Notes: generated by a model from the sequence alone, not told the origin. A stretch of DNA of 64,000 bases from an uncultured Propionibacteriaceae bacterium (GCA_937926975.1 CALBCJ010000040.1:1-64000), one strand, 5' to 3'. Shown: positions 42,480 through 50,763, counted from the stretch's first letter. Numbers and translations: made by a program.

Positions 42480-43127
42480 CTACGAGCCGGCGGTCCGGCG
42501 CTGGTCGTCGGTGAAGGCGGCCCTGGCCCGGCGCTCCGCCATGGGAAGGTCGGACGCCTGCCGGTAGGCCGAGACGCTGGCCGCGACGGCCCCGTACGCC
42601 TCGCGCGACCGCTGCCGGTCGAAGGTCATCGACTGGTCGGCCGCGATGCCCATCTGGGCGCCGACCTGGACCGCGTCCTGGTCGGCTCCGAGGTAGAGAA
42701 AGACCCAGCTGTACACCTCTTCCTGCTGGGTGATGAGCTTCTTGACGGCGTCGTAGGTCCACTCCCGAGAAGCGTTCTCCATCCCGTCGGTCATGATCGC
42801 CACGATCACGGTGCCGGGCCGCTCGTTCTCCGGCAGGGCAGCCAGCCGGGCCCCCAGCTCGGTCACCGAGCGGCCGATCGCGTCCAGCATCGCGGTGGTG
42901 CCGCGCGGGCTCAGCGCCAGCGGCGGGACCTCGGCCAGCGGCCGGGCCGTGTACACGACCTCGTAGCGGTCGTCGAACTGCGCCAGTGACACGGTGCACT
43001 CGCCGGGCTGGCGGCGCTGCTCCTCCATGAAGGCGTCGAAGCCGCCCTCGACGTCGGTCTTGATCGACTGCATCGACCCGGAGCGGTCGAGCAGCAGCTC
43101 GATGTGGGTGAGGCTGGACCTGGTCAT
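42480..43127 (-). CDS. VWA-domain protein
   Basis: A 215-residue cytoplasmic von Willebrand A domain. The MIDAS is complete: LLLDRSGSM (Asp, Ser, Ser), PRGTTAM (Thr) and IMTDGMENAS (Asp). No signal peptide or transmembrane helix is present. It resembles the YfbK/TerY-like VWA proteins that work in metal-dependent protein complexes. AAAGGA precedes the ATG at 43127; the open frame runs further upstream but without similarity. Its start lies 10 bases after the stop of a small helix-turn-helix gene, so they form an operon. Confidence 0.85.
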   Translation of the reverse strand: MTRSSLTHIELLLDRSGSMQSIKTDVEGGFDAFMEEQRRQPGECTVSLAQFDDRYEVVYTARPLAEVPPLALSPRGTTAMLDAIGRSVTELGARLAALPENERPGTVIVAIMTDGMENASREWTYDAVKKLITQQEEVYSWVFLYLGADQDAVQVGAQMGIAADQSMTFDRQRSREAYGAVAASVSAYRQASDLPMAERRARAAFTDDQRRTAGS

Positions 43128-43137
43128 GGTCGTCCTT

Positions 43138-43488
43138 TCACTGCAGGTCTGTGGGACGGCGGCGGGTGAACCGCATCGGCTGGCGCCGGTCGTACCGGGC
43201 CCGGGCCAGGGCGTCGCCGCTGACCCGGCCGCCCTCCGCGTACGAGGCCAGAGCGTGGCTGGCCCCGAGCCGCGGTGGGATGGAGTTCGGAGCCATGCCT
43301 GCCTCGCTGGCGAGCTGGCGCACCGACCGGCCCGCCAGCGCCGCCTCGCCGAGGGCCTCGTTGAAGGCCTCTCCGAGGTGCTGGATCGCGTCCCGGAGCG
43401 GGCCCACCGCGAGCTCGGCACGGTCGGGGTCGACCTGGTCCAGGTCGGCTAGGGCCTGGGCCAGGGCCTCCCGAAACGCGTGGTTCAT
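43138..43488 (-). CDS. Small helix-turn-helix protein upstream of VWA gene
   Basis: 116 residues, mostly helical. RSVRQLASEAGMAPNSIPPR (about residues 54-73) looks like a helix-turn-helix recognition unit. The rest is an N-terminal helical bundle (HAFREALAQALADLDQV, LRDAIQHLGEAFNEALGEA) and a basic tail. The ATG at 43488 is exactly 6 bases after TATGCT, suggesting leaderless translation. An inverted repeat overlaps the -35 region, so autorepression is plausible. Confidence 0.7.
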   Translation of the reverse strand: MNHAFREALAQALADLDQVDPDRAELAVGPLRDAIQHLGEAFNEALGEAALAGRSVRQLASEAGMAPNSIPPRLGASHALASYAEGGRVSGDALARARYDRRQPMRFTRRRPTDLQ

Positions 43489-43494
43489 GAGCCC

Positions 43495-43533
43495 AGCATA
43501 CGCAGATCCTGCGAATGCGCAAAAACTGCGCAT
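43495..43533 (-). promoter_or_regulatory. Promoter with overlapping operator
   Basis: On the minus strand TTGCGC and TATGCT (43495-43500) form a -35/-10 pair with a 16-base spacer. The inverted repeat ATGCGCA/TGCGCAT (43515-43521 and 43527-43533, five-base centre) covers the -35. The downstream small helix-turn-helix protein is a candidate ligand. Confidence 0.55.
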
Positions 43534-43576
43534 GTACGAGTCCTGAGCACCGGGGCGTGAGCCTGTGGGGTGCTCG

Positions 43577-44383
43577 CTACCTGTTGCGCCGGCGAAGACG
43601 CAGCTGGTCGAGCTCCTTGCGCTCGACGGGGGTGAGACTGTCGAGGCCAGAGGCGCTGATCTTGCCCAGCAGCTGGTCGAGGCGCTCGTCGTCGGCGAGG
43701 CGGCGGCGGGCCTGGCGAGCCTCGGAGGCACTCGGCCGGGGCACGGCCGACAGGTGCCGACGGCGGCGCTTCCAGACCGGCAGCCATGCGTACGCGGCCA
43801 GCAGCCCGAGCTGGCGGGCCCACAGCGCCACCAGGACCAGCCCGGCCAGTAGTCCCAGCAGGTTGCCCCAGGCTCGGGCAGCCAGCAGCTGCGCAGCGTT
43901 GACCCCGAGCAGCAGCGCCCCCAGCGCCCAGGCCGGGACCTGGAAGAACACCGGGCGGCGCGGGTTCTCGGCGATCCAGAGCAGAAACACCAGGAAGGCG
44001 ACCATGTCGATGCCGGCCAGGACCGCGCCGACCCCGACCAGGCCGAGGACAAAGGCGAGCCCCGTCAGCACCACGAAGGTCCCCGCCAGCAGCTTCGCCA
44101 TCGCGTTGCGGCCCAGGAACGACTCGGTGTCGTGGCCGATCACCCAGAAGAACACGAGGTTGATGACCGAGAAGAGGCGGACCTGGTTGGCCAGCGGCCA
44201 GGTGAGCAGGGTCCAGGGCCCGGTCAGGCCAGGCACGTACGCAAGCGAGCTGACGAGCCCGGGCGAGACCACCCAGGCCACCATCGACGCCGCCGCGGTA
44301 ACCACCGCGATCGCCGTGGTCGTGAGGTTCAGCCGCCCGATCCGGGCCCATCCGTCGAGTGACGTGTTGCTCCAGCCGATCAC
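43577..44383 (-). CDS. Rhomboid-like membrane protein lacking the catalytic serine motif
   Basis: 268 residues, with about six membrane helices (residues 20-195) laid out like rhomboids: an early WxxLTWPLANQV loop (GPWTLLTWPLAN, where rhomboids have LLT.xF.H), then a GxSG position where GLVGVGAVLAGIDMVAF has no serine. A basic loop and a soluble tail follow (residues 198-268, RLDQLLGKISASGLDSLTPV), resembling the short C-terminal domain of other actinobacterial rhomboid relatives. I call it a pseudorhomboid: it may bind clients rather than cleave them. It is monocistronic. Confidence 0.7.
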   Translation of the reverse strand: MIGWSNTSLDGWARIGRLNLTTTAIAVVTAAASMVAWVVSPGLVSSLAYVPGLTGPWTLLTWPLANQVRLFSVINLVFFWVIGHDTESFLGRNAMAKLLAGTFVVLTGLAFVLGLVGVGAVLAGIDMVAFLVFLLWIAENPRRPVFFQVPAWALGALLLGVNAAQLLAARAWGNLLGLLAGLVLVALWARQLGLLAAYAWLPVWKRRRRHLSAVPRPSASEARQARRRLADDERLDQLLGKISASGLDSLTPVERKELDQLRLRRRNR

Positions 44384-44460
44384 CCTGCAAGCCTGCCAGA
44401 CCCGGCCAGAGGGCGTGAGATAGCGTGAGCGGGCGAGTCAGCCGGGTTCAGGAGGGACCG

Positions 44461-44505
44461 ATGCCGATCGCGGAGCCAGGCCCTGCGCCGAGCCGGCGGT
44501 GCTGA
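44461..44505 (+). CDS. 14-residue leader peptide upstream of citXG
   Basis: ATG at 44461 is preceded by a near-perfect ribosome site AGGAGGG (44450-44456) and a TAGCGT box (44421-44426). The frame reads MPIAEPGPAPSRRC and stops at TGA 44503-44505, which overlaps the citXG ATG (TGATG). The main gene has no ribosome site of its own, so coupled re-initiation from this leader is likely. The peptide might also regulate, but no attenuator is visible. Confidence 0.5.
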   Translation: MPIAEPGPAPSRRC

Positions 44506-45971
44506 TGGCCCGCCCCGAGGAGGTGCTGGCCCGCCGGGAGCAGCGCCAGGCCGAGCAGGTGGGGCTGGTCCGGCAGACCGGCTGCCCGGTGGTCAGTGTG
44601 ACGATCGTCTCCCCTGGCCCGGGCAAGGATGACGCCGACGCCCGGTACGCCGGCGCGCTCGCCGCGACCGCCCTGGCGAGGATGCTCACCGAGCGGGGCT
44701 GGCCGGTCCGCGAGCGGCTCCTGGTCCGTGCCGTCACCGGCCCGGAGCTGCTGCTGGCGGTGGAGGCCGACCCGTACGAGCTGAAGCGGGCCCTGGTCGG
44801 GCTGGAGGACCACCACCGGCTGGGCCGGCTGTGGGACCTGGACCTGGTGGCCGGGCTGGGCCCGGACGGGCTGCCCCAGGTCCTGGGCCGCTCGGCGCTG
44901 GGCGAGCCGCCGCGGCGCTGCCTGGTCTGCCCCGACCCGGCCGCCGGCTGCGCCCGCAGCGCCCGGCACCGGCTCGACGCGGTTCTCGCGGCCCGGGCGG
45001 CGCTGGTCGCCGGGGCCCGCGCCGAGCAGGCCGACGAGGCGGCCGACCTGGCCGTACGGGCGATGCTGGTCGAGGCCCGGCTGACCCCGAAGCCCGGGCT
45101 GGTCGACCGCGACGGCAGCGGCTCCCACCGCGACCTGGACCTGGCGCTGCTGGAGCGCAGCGCCGAGACCCTGCGGCCCTGGCTGGCCCGGTGCTGGCTG
45201 GCCGGCGCCGAGCAGCCTGGGCAGACCGAGCCCCTGGTCGACCTGGGCGTACGGGCGGAGCGGGCGATGCTGCAGGCCACCGGCGGGGTGAACACCCACC
45301 GCGGTGCCCTGTTCGGGCTGGGCCTGCTGGTCGCCGCGCTGGGCTGGGAGGAGAGCGGGCAGCCCCTCCCCCGGCTGCCCGCAGCACTCCCGCGGGCAGA
45401 ACCGACCGAGCCCCAGGCCCCACCGGACCCGGCACGAGCGCCCCTGGTCGCGTCCCAGCCCGTGATGACCAGGCCTGATACGCCGCCCGGGGGGCGGCTC
45501 GCCCGGCTTCGGACCCGGGTCGCGGCGCTGGCTCGTCCGCTGCTGCGCGGCTGGGAGGAGCAGGCAGCCGGCTCCGGCTCGCACGGCGCCGCCGCGTACC
45601 GGGAGCACGGCAGCACCGGCGCCCGGGGCGAGGCCGCCTCGGGGTTCGCGACCGCAGCCCAGGTCGGGCTGCCCGCGTACCGGGCGCGGCTGCAGACGCA
45701 CGGTGACTCAGACGATGCGCTGCGCTGGGCGCTGGTCGCGATCATGGCCACCAGCGCCGACACCAACCTGCTGGCCCGCGGTGGCCTCACCGGACTGCGG
45801 TTCGCCCAGGACTGGGCCCGCCGGACGCTGGCTGCAGCCCCCTCGCCCGACGCCCTGACATCCGAGATGACCAGGGCCCGTGCCGCTTTCACGGAGCGCT
45901 GGCTGAGCCCTGGTGGGTCGGCGGACCTGCTGGCGCTGACCTGGCTGCTGGACCGCCTCGACCAGGCCTGA
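44505..45971 (+). CDS. citXG: CitX-CitG fusion: citrate lyase prosthetic-group synthesis and transfer
   Basis: About 488 residues. The N-terminal half (to about 170) is CitX-like, the phosphoribosyl-dephospho-CoA transferase: RREQRQAEQVGLVRQTG, SPGPGKDD, RLWDLDLV and the cysteine motif CLVCPDPAAGCARSARH. The C-terminal half is CitG-like (triphosphoribosyl-dephospho-CoA synthase): EARLTPKPGLVDRDGSGSHR, GVNTHRGALFGLG and DTNLLARGG. The halves are separated by no linker, but a Pro/Ala-rich stretch lies inside CitG. Together they make and attach the 2'-(5''-phosphoribosyl)-3'-dephospho-CoA arm of citrate (or malonate) lyase. No lyase genes are in the window. Start uncertain between GTG 44499 and ATG 44505. 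Confidence 0.87.
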   Translation: MARPEEVLARREQRQAEQVGLVRQTGCPVVSVTIVSPGPGKDDADARYAGALAATALARMLTERGWPVRERLLVRAVTGPELLLAVEADPYELKRALVGLEDHHRLGRLWDLDLVAGLGPDGLPQVLGRSALGEPPRRCLVCPDPAAGCARSARHRLDAVLAARAALVAGARAEQADEAADLAVRAMLVEARLTPKPGLVDRDGSGSHRDLDLALLERSAETLRPWLARCWLAGAEQPGQTEPLVDLGVRAERAMLQATGGVNTHRGALFGLGLLVAALGWEESGQPLPRLPAALPRAEPTEPQAPPDPARAPLVASQPVMTRPDTPPGGRLARLRTRVAALARPLLRGWEEQAAGSGSHGAAAYREHGSTGARGEAASGFATAAQVGLPAYRARLQTHGDSDDALRWALVAIMATSADTNLLARGGLTGLRFAQDWARRTLAAAPSPDALTSEMTRARAAFTERWLSPGGSADLLALTWLLDRLDQA

Positions 45972-46016
45972 CTCCCGGCGGCTCCTCGAGACCACCGGCC
46001 CCGGCCCACGAGCACC

Positions 46017-46266
46017 GCACAGCAGCGGACCGACCCTCCCGACCCCCCGCCTGGACTGCCTCGTACCGGCTGGAGCGACCGCCGGTGTGCGGCCCACCCG
46101 CCAGCCCGAGGACCACCTCGGCCACGGGCCCTCGCCACGGGTCACCGGCCGCGGTCCACCCGTCCGCCCGAGGGCAGGAGCACCGCACAGCAGCGGACCG
46201 GCACCCCTCCCCCCGCCTTCCTCGGCCCGCCCTGGGCGGGGTCTGACCGTCGTTGTGCGACCCACC
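46017..46266 (+). repeat. Two direct copies of an intergenic repeat upstream of glyQS
   Basis: GCACAGCAGCGGAC at 46017-46030 and 46185-46198. In both copies a TGTGCG(G/A)CCCACC block follows exactly 69 bases after the core start (46086 and 46254), and both are preceded by AGCACC. The element is therefore about 85-100 bp long, copied twice 168 bp apart in the 370-base gap between citXG and the glycyl-tRNA synthetase gene. No gene is supported here. Confidence 0.65.
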
Positions 46267-46329
46267 AGGCCGCACCAGGAGCCGCCTGCCAGATCCTGGG
46301 CCTACCAGCGTCGCCGCGCCGCCGCCCGG

Positions 46330-46335
46330 TACGTT
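46330..46335 (+). promoter_or_regulatory. -10 box of leaderless promoter for the glycyl-tRNA synthetase gene
   Basis: TACGTT followed by 6 bases (GGCGGG) and the GTG at 46342, the same geometry as other leaderless starts in the window. Confidence 0.45.
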
Positions 46336-46341
46336 GGCGGG

Positions 46342-49300
46342 GTGCTGACGATGCAAGACGCCCTGCGAATCCTCTCGGACTACTGGACCTCGCGCGGCTG
46401 TCTCACCTGGCAGCCCTTCAACACCGAGGTCGGCGCCGGCACCATGAACCCGGCGACGGTGCTGCGGGTGCTGGGTCCTGAGCCGTGGGACGTCGCGTAC
46501 GTGGAGCCGTCGGTGCGTCCCGACGACGCCCGGTACGGGGAGAACCCGAACCGGCTCCAGATGCACACCCAGTTCCAGGTGATCCTCAAGCCGGAGCCGG
46601 GCGACCCGCAGGAGCTGTACCTGGGATCGCTGGAGGCGCTCGGGATCGACCTCGACGCCCACGACGTGCGCTTCGTCGAGGACAACTGGGCGCAGCCGGC
46701 GATCGGCGCCTGGGGGCTGGGCTGGGAGGTCTGGCTGGACGGCATGGAGATCACCCAGTTCACGTACTTTCAGCAGGTCGGCGGGCAGGACCTCAACCCG
46801 GTCCCGGTCGAGCTCACGTACGGGATCGAGCGGATCCTGATGGCCCAGCAGGGGGTCACCCACTTCAAGGACATCGTCTACGCCCGCAAGCCTGACGGCT
46901 CGCTCGTCACGTACGGGGAGGCCTTCGGCCAGCAGGAGTACGAGATGAGCCGCTACTACCTCGACGACGCCGACGTCGAGACGAGCAAGGGCCTGTACGA
47001 GGCGTACGTGTCGGAGGCGACCCGGATGGTGGAGGCCCGGCTGCCGGTGCCGGCGCACCAGTACATCCTCAAGTCGAGCCACGCCTTCAACGTGCTCGAC
47101 GCCCGGGGCGCGATCTCGACGACCGAGCGGGCGCAGGCGTTCGCCACGATGCGGCGGCTGATGCGCGACACGGCGGCGCTGTGGGTCGAGCGGCGCGGCG
47201 AGCTCGGCTTCCCGCTGCTGCGCCCGGCCGGCCAGACCCCGGCCGCGGAGCCAGTCGCGCCGCCGGAGCCGGCCAGCACCGAGCCGCAGACGTTCGCCCT
47301 GGAGATCGGGCTGGAGGAGCTGCCGCCGCACGTGGTGGCGCCGACGGTGGAGCAGGTGCGGGCCGCGGTCACCGACGGGCTGGCCACCTCCCGGCTGACG
47401 CACGGCGCGGTACGGGTCGAGGCGACCCCGCGGCGGGTGGTCGCGGTCGTGGAGCAGGTCGCGGCCCGCGAGCCGGACGCCACGAACCTGCGCAAGGGCC
47501 CGAAGTGGGCGGCCGCCTTCGATGCTGAAGGCCAGCCGACCAAGCCGCTGCAAGGCTTTATGCGCGGCCAGCAGGTCAGCCTGGAGCAGGTCGTCAAGGG
47601 TGAGATCGGCGGCGTGGAGCACGCCTGCGTCGAGGTGGAGGCGCCGGGCCGGACCGCGCTGGAGGTGCTGGGCGGGATCGTCGAGAAGACGGTCGCCGGG
47701 CTGCGCGCCGAGAAGAACATGCGCTGGCGCGACCCGCAGCTGTCGTTCTCCCGGGCCGTACGGTGGCTGCTGGCGCTGTGGGGTGAGCAGGTCGTGCCGG
47801 CTCGGGTGTCCGAGGTCGACTCGGGGCGGCGTACGTACCTGCAGCGGACCACGGCCGCCTCGGCCGAGTCGCGCGTACGGGCCGACGGCACCCCAGTCGG
47901 CTTCCACGAGGTGGCCTCGGCCGACGAGCTGGTGCCGCTGCTGGCGAAGGGACGGGTCCGGCTCGGCTTCGACGAGCGCCGCGCCCTGGTGGTGGAGCAG
48001 GCGCAGCGCCTCGCGGCCGGCGTCGGCGGGGTGGTCGACCTAGAGGCCAGCGCCGACCTGGTCGACGAGATCGCGAACCTGGTCGAGGAGCCGGTCGGAG
48101 TCCTCGGTGGCTTCGACGAGCGCTACCTGGAGCTGCCCGACCAGATCCTGGTGTCGGTGATGGCGAAGCACCAGCGCTACCTGCCGGTCCGTGACGGCGA
48201 CGGGCGGCTGATGGCCCACTTCGTGACGATGGCGAACGGCTCGTGCGACGAGGCGCTGGTGGCGCAGGGCAACGAGTCGGTGCTGCGGGCCCGGTACGAG
48301 GACGCGCTGTTCTTCTGGAACCAGGACCTGGAGTCGGCGACGGTCGAGGACTTCGTCCCGGGCCTGGAGCAGCTGACGTTCGAGAACCGGCTCGGCTCGG
48401 TCGGGCAGCGGGCCCGCCGGGTCGCGGCGGTCGCGCAGTCGCTGTCGGGCCGCCTCGGCCTGGACGCCGAGCAGGCGGCCACCCTGGCCCGCGCCGGGGA
48501 GCTGGCGAAGTTCGACCTGGCGACGAAGCTGGTCACCGAGATGACCAAGCTGGCCGGTTTTGTGGCCCGTGAGTACGCGGTCCGCAAGGGCGAGACCCAG
48601 GCTGTCGCCGACGCCCTGTACGAGATGGAGCAGCCGCGCACCACGGCCGACCCGGTGCCGGCGTCGGTGCCGGGTGCGCTGCTGGCCCTCGGTGACCGGT
48701 TCGACCTGCTGGTGGCGATGTTCGCGCTCGGGGCGAAGCCGTCGGGGTCGTCCGACCCGTACGGGCTGCGCCGGGCGGCGCTGGGTGTGGTCCGGATCCT
48801 GCGGGAGGACGCGGCCCTGGCCGAGGTGTCCGTACGGGACGGGCTGACCGCCGCCGCGGAGGCGCTGCGGGCCCAGGGGGTCGAGGTGTCCAAGGAGGCG
48901 GTCGACGCGGCCGAGGAGTTCACCGTCGGCCGGTTCGCCCAGCTGATGCGTGACGAGGGCCGCTCGGCGGACCTGGTCGCAGCGGTGCTGCCGTCGGCGA
49001 CCCACCCGGCCGACGCGGCGCAGAAGGTCCGAGACCTGGAGCCGCTGCTGCCGGACCCCGACTGGCGGGCCGTGGTGGAGGCCCTGGTCCGGATCCAGCG
49101 GATCCTCCCGGCCGGCACCGAGCCCGGCTTCGACGCCTCGGTGCTCACCGACAAGGCAGAACGCGCTCTGGCGGAGGTGGTGGCGACCGCGGCTCCGAGC
49201 ACCACGGTCGCCGGCTTCGCGGCCACCGGCCACGACCTGGTCGGCCCGGTCACCGCGTTCTTCGAGGAGACCCTGGTGATGGCCGAGGACCCGGCGCTGC

Positions 49301-49392
49301 GCGCCGCCCGGCTCGGTCTGCTGGCCAGCCTTGCCGCCCTGGCCCCGTCCGGCCTGGACTGGGCTGCCGTGGACACCGCCACCAAGCAGTAG
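46342..49392 (+). CDS. glyQS: Fused alpha-beta glycine-tRNA ligase
   Basis: About 1016 residues: the alpha subunit (GlyQ) and beta subunit (GlyS) of the bacterial heterotetrameric enzyme in one chain. The alpha part (residues 1-290) has YWTSRGCLTWQPFNTEVGAG, MNPATVLRVLGPEPW, RYGENPNRLQMHTQFQVILK and FTYFQQVGG. A Pro/Ala/Glu linker (about 293-315) joins the beta part (TFALEIGLEELPPHVV, SFSRAVRWLLALWG, VMAKHQRYLPV, FEERYLELPDQILVSVMAKH-type and HD-like AGELAKFDLATKLVTEMTKL). It charges tRNA-Gly. Start is GTG 46342 or ATG 46351; I favour GTG because of the promoter spacing. Most characterised actinobacteria use the unrelated homodimeric GlyRS, so this is unusual. Confidence 0.93.
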   Translation: MLTMQDALRILSDYWTSRGCLTWQPFNTEVGAGTMNPATVLRVLGPEPWDVAYVEPSVRPDDARYGENPNRLQMHTQFQVILKPEPGDPQELYLGSLEALGIDLDAHDVRFVEDNWAQPAIGAWGLGWEVWLDGMEITQFTYFQQVGGQDLNPVPVELTYGIERILMAQQGVTHFKDIVYARKPDGSLVTYGEAFGQQEYEMSRYYLDDADVETSKGLYEAYVSEATRMVEARLPVPAHQYILKSSHAFNVLDARGAISTTERAQAFATMRRLMRDTAALWVERRGELGFPLLRPAGQTPAAEPVAPPEPASTEPQTFALEIGLEELPPHVVAPTVEQVRAAVTDGLATSRLTHGAVRVEATPRRVVAVVEQVAAREPDATNLRKGPKWAAAFDAEGQPTKPLQGFMRGQQVSLEQVVKGEIGGVEHACVEVEAPGRTALEVLGGIVEKTVAGLRAEKNMRWRDPQLSFSRAVRWLLALWGEQVVPARVSEVDSGRRTYLQRTTAASAESRVRADGTPVGFHEVASADELVPLLAKGRVRLGFDERRALVVEQAQRLAAGVGGVVDLEASADLVDEIANLVEEPVGVLGGFDERYLELPDQILVSVMAKHQRYLPVRDGDGRLMAHFVTMANGSCDEALVAQGNESVLRARYEDALFFWNQDLESATVEDFVPGLEQLTFENRLGSVGQRARRVAAVAQSLSGRLGLDAEQAATLARAGELAKFDLATKLVTEMTKLAGFVAREYAVRKGETQAVADALYEMEQPRTTADPVPASVPGALLALGDRFDLLVAMFALGAKPSGSSDPYGLRRAALGVVRILREDAALAEVSVRDGLTAAAEALRAQGVEVSKEAVDAAEEFTVGRFAQLMRDEGRSADLVAAVLPSATHPADAAQKVRDLEPLLPDPDWRAVVEALVRIQRILPAGTEPGFDASVLTDKAERALAEVVATAAPSTTVAGFAATGHDLVGPVTAFFEETLVMAEDPALRAARLGLLASLAALAPSGLDWAAVDTATKQ

Positions 49393-49438
49393 AGCGGCCT
49401 GCAGCCCGGGTCTCGCCCCCGGCCTCTGTCGACCCGTG

Positions 49439-49459
49439 GCCCCGTACGTGCAACGGGGC
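49439..49459 (+). terminator. Hairpin after glyQS
   Basis: GCCCCGT (49439-49445) pairs with ACGGGGC (49453-49459) across seven bases, 46 bases after the stop codon. No U tract. Confidence 0.45.
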
Positions 49460-49646
49460 GCTACCCGGGCCCAGGCCACCGCCGTCAGCCGCTGGACCTG
49501 CAACCGCCGCCGGCCCCACTCAGCCCTCGGCATGCACACACACCTGCAGACGACAAGTACCTCCACGGCTCAGGCCGCCCAACCCGGTACTCGCTGCCAA
49601 GGGATCAGCCTCACAGGCCGGACTGGACTCTCAGCAGCCGCTTCTA

Positions 49647-49730
49647 TATACTCAGTCCTGTGCATGCCGTGCACCTCCCGGGGCCCGGCATGCACCTTCA
49701 TGTTAAGCCTCGCTTCGGCGCACGGCATGC
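49647..49730 (+). ncRNA. Candidate small RNA/attenuator with competing hairpins
   Basis: TATACT (49647-49652, inside TATATACT) is a strong -10-like box in a region with no gene (49393-49968). Just downstream, GTGCATGCCG (49660-49669) can pair perfectly with CGGCATGCAC (49686-49695), while the overlapping GCATGCCGTGC (49662-49672) can pair perfectly with GCACGGCATGC (49720-49730). The two helices are mutually exclusive, as in switching RNAs. A third hairpin (CCAGCAC/GTGCTGG, about 49797-49827) follows. Function unknown; the next gene on this strand is far away. Confidence 0.4.
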
Positions 49731-49968
49731 TCCCTCGCTGTACCGGCCACGGAGGCTAGGAACGGTGGGGTGCTGGACGGGTGAGGGCTTGCACACACCA
49801 GCACCCGCACACTCGGGGTGTGCTGGCCGCAGCCTGCTCACGATGTCCGCGCTCCCCTGATGTGCGACATGGAGATCACTAACAGCAGGTGCGGGTGCTC
49901 CTGAGAACGGCAGCGGTGGGTGGTCATGACCGAGAAGTGCGACTCCGGAGGATCAGGCGTGCCGGGAC

Positions 49969-50763
49969 TCAGTCGCGGCTCACTAGGGCGCGGATGCTGA
50001 AGATCACGCCGAAGGCTGTCCATACGCTGAGGACGAGGACGTCCTGCATGTCAACCGGGTAGGTGTCAGACAACAGCCCTGCCCGGATGAGGTCGCCGGC
50101 TGGCCGGAAGGGCAGCACGTCGTGCAGCGCCTGGAACCAGCCCGGAAGCTGCGAGGCCGGGAAGGTGACCGGCGAGAACAGCATGACGAAGAAGACCAGC
50201 ACCTGGCTGATGAGCTGGGCCAGCTGCGGTGACAGGAGCACTGCGAGCGCGTAGCCGACCGAGGTTGCCATGACCGTGACCAGGAGCCACCCGCCGATCA
50301 GCGGCAACCAGGCGATGCTGTAGTCGAACCCGTAGCGCAGGTGTGCCACCAGGACGGTGACCGGGATGGCCGGCGCCGCAATCAGGGCCCAGACGACCAG
50401 GTCAGAGATGAGCAGCAGCAGCCGGGGCACCGGTAGTGAACGCAGGTAGGTGAGCTGGCCGCTGGTGCGGGCGTGCGCGACGCCCTGGGGACACAGGACC
50501 AGGCCGACGACCATGATCATGACCGTGGGTGCGCCCGCGGAGAGGAACTGGGCCGTGGGCACGTCGATGCCCGGGATCAGGAACCCGAACCCGACGATGA
50601 TGGCGCCGGCGACCAGGGCCTGCACCAGGGTGAACAGCGGAAGCATCGCCCCGTTCTGGGCGAGGTTCCAGCGGAAGAGGACGGCGTTGATGGTCCAGTG
50701 GCCGACCGGCTCGGGGACCGGTCGGACTACCCGGCTGGTCGGCTGGGTCGTCAGCTCAGGCAT
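49969..50763 (-). CDS. ABC-2 type permease (daunorubicin-resistance class)
   Basis: A 264-residue permease with six membrane helices. RVVRPVPEPVGHWTINAVLF precedes the first helix, and MLFSPVTFPASQLPGWFQAL is the conserved extracytoplasmic re-entry region of ABC-2 proteins; LHDVLPFRPAGDLIRAGL is the C-terminal motif. It follows the remnant of its ATPase gene with an 8-base overlap. Without that ATPase it probably cannot export anything unless another ATPase substitutes. Confidence 0.85.
   Translation of the reverse strand: MPELTTQPTSRVVRPVPEPVGHWTINAVLFRWNLAQNGAMLPLFTLVQALVAGAIIVGFGFLIPGIDVPTAQFLSAGAPTVMIMVVGLVLCPQGVAHARTSGQLTYLRSLPVPRLLLLISDLVVWALIAAPAIPVTVLVAHLRYGFDYSIAWLPLIGGWLLVTVMATSVGYALAVLLSPQLAQLISQVLVFFVMLFSPVTFPASQLPGWFQALHDVLPFRPAGDLIRAGLLSDTYPVDMQDVLVLSVWTAFGVIFSIRALVSRD

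Noticed and set aside
45889..47907. A 672-codon minus-strand open frame opposite citXG and glyQS
   Set aside because: Antisense to two recognised enzymes; only its intergenic-repeat segment shows repeated peptide patterns, which come from the DNA repeat.
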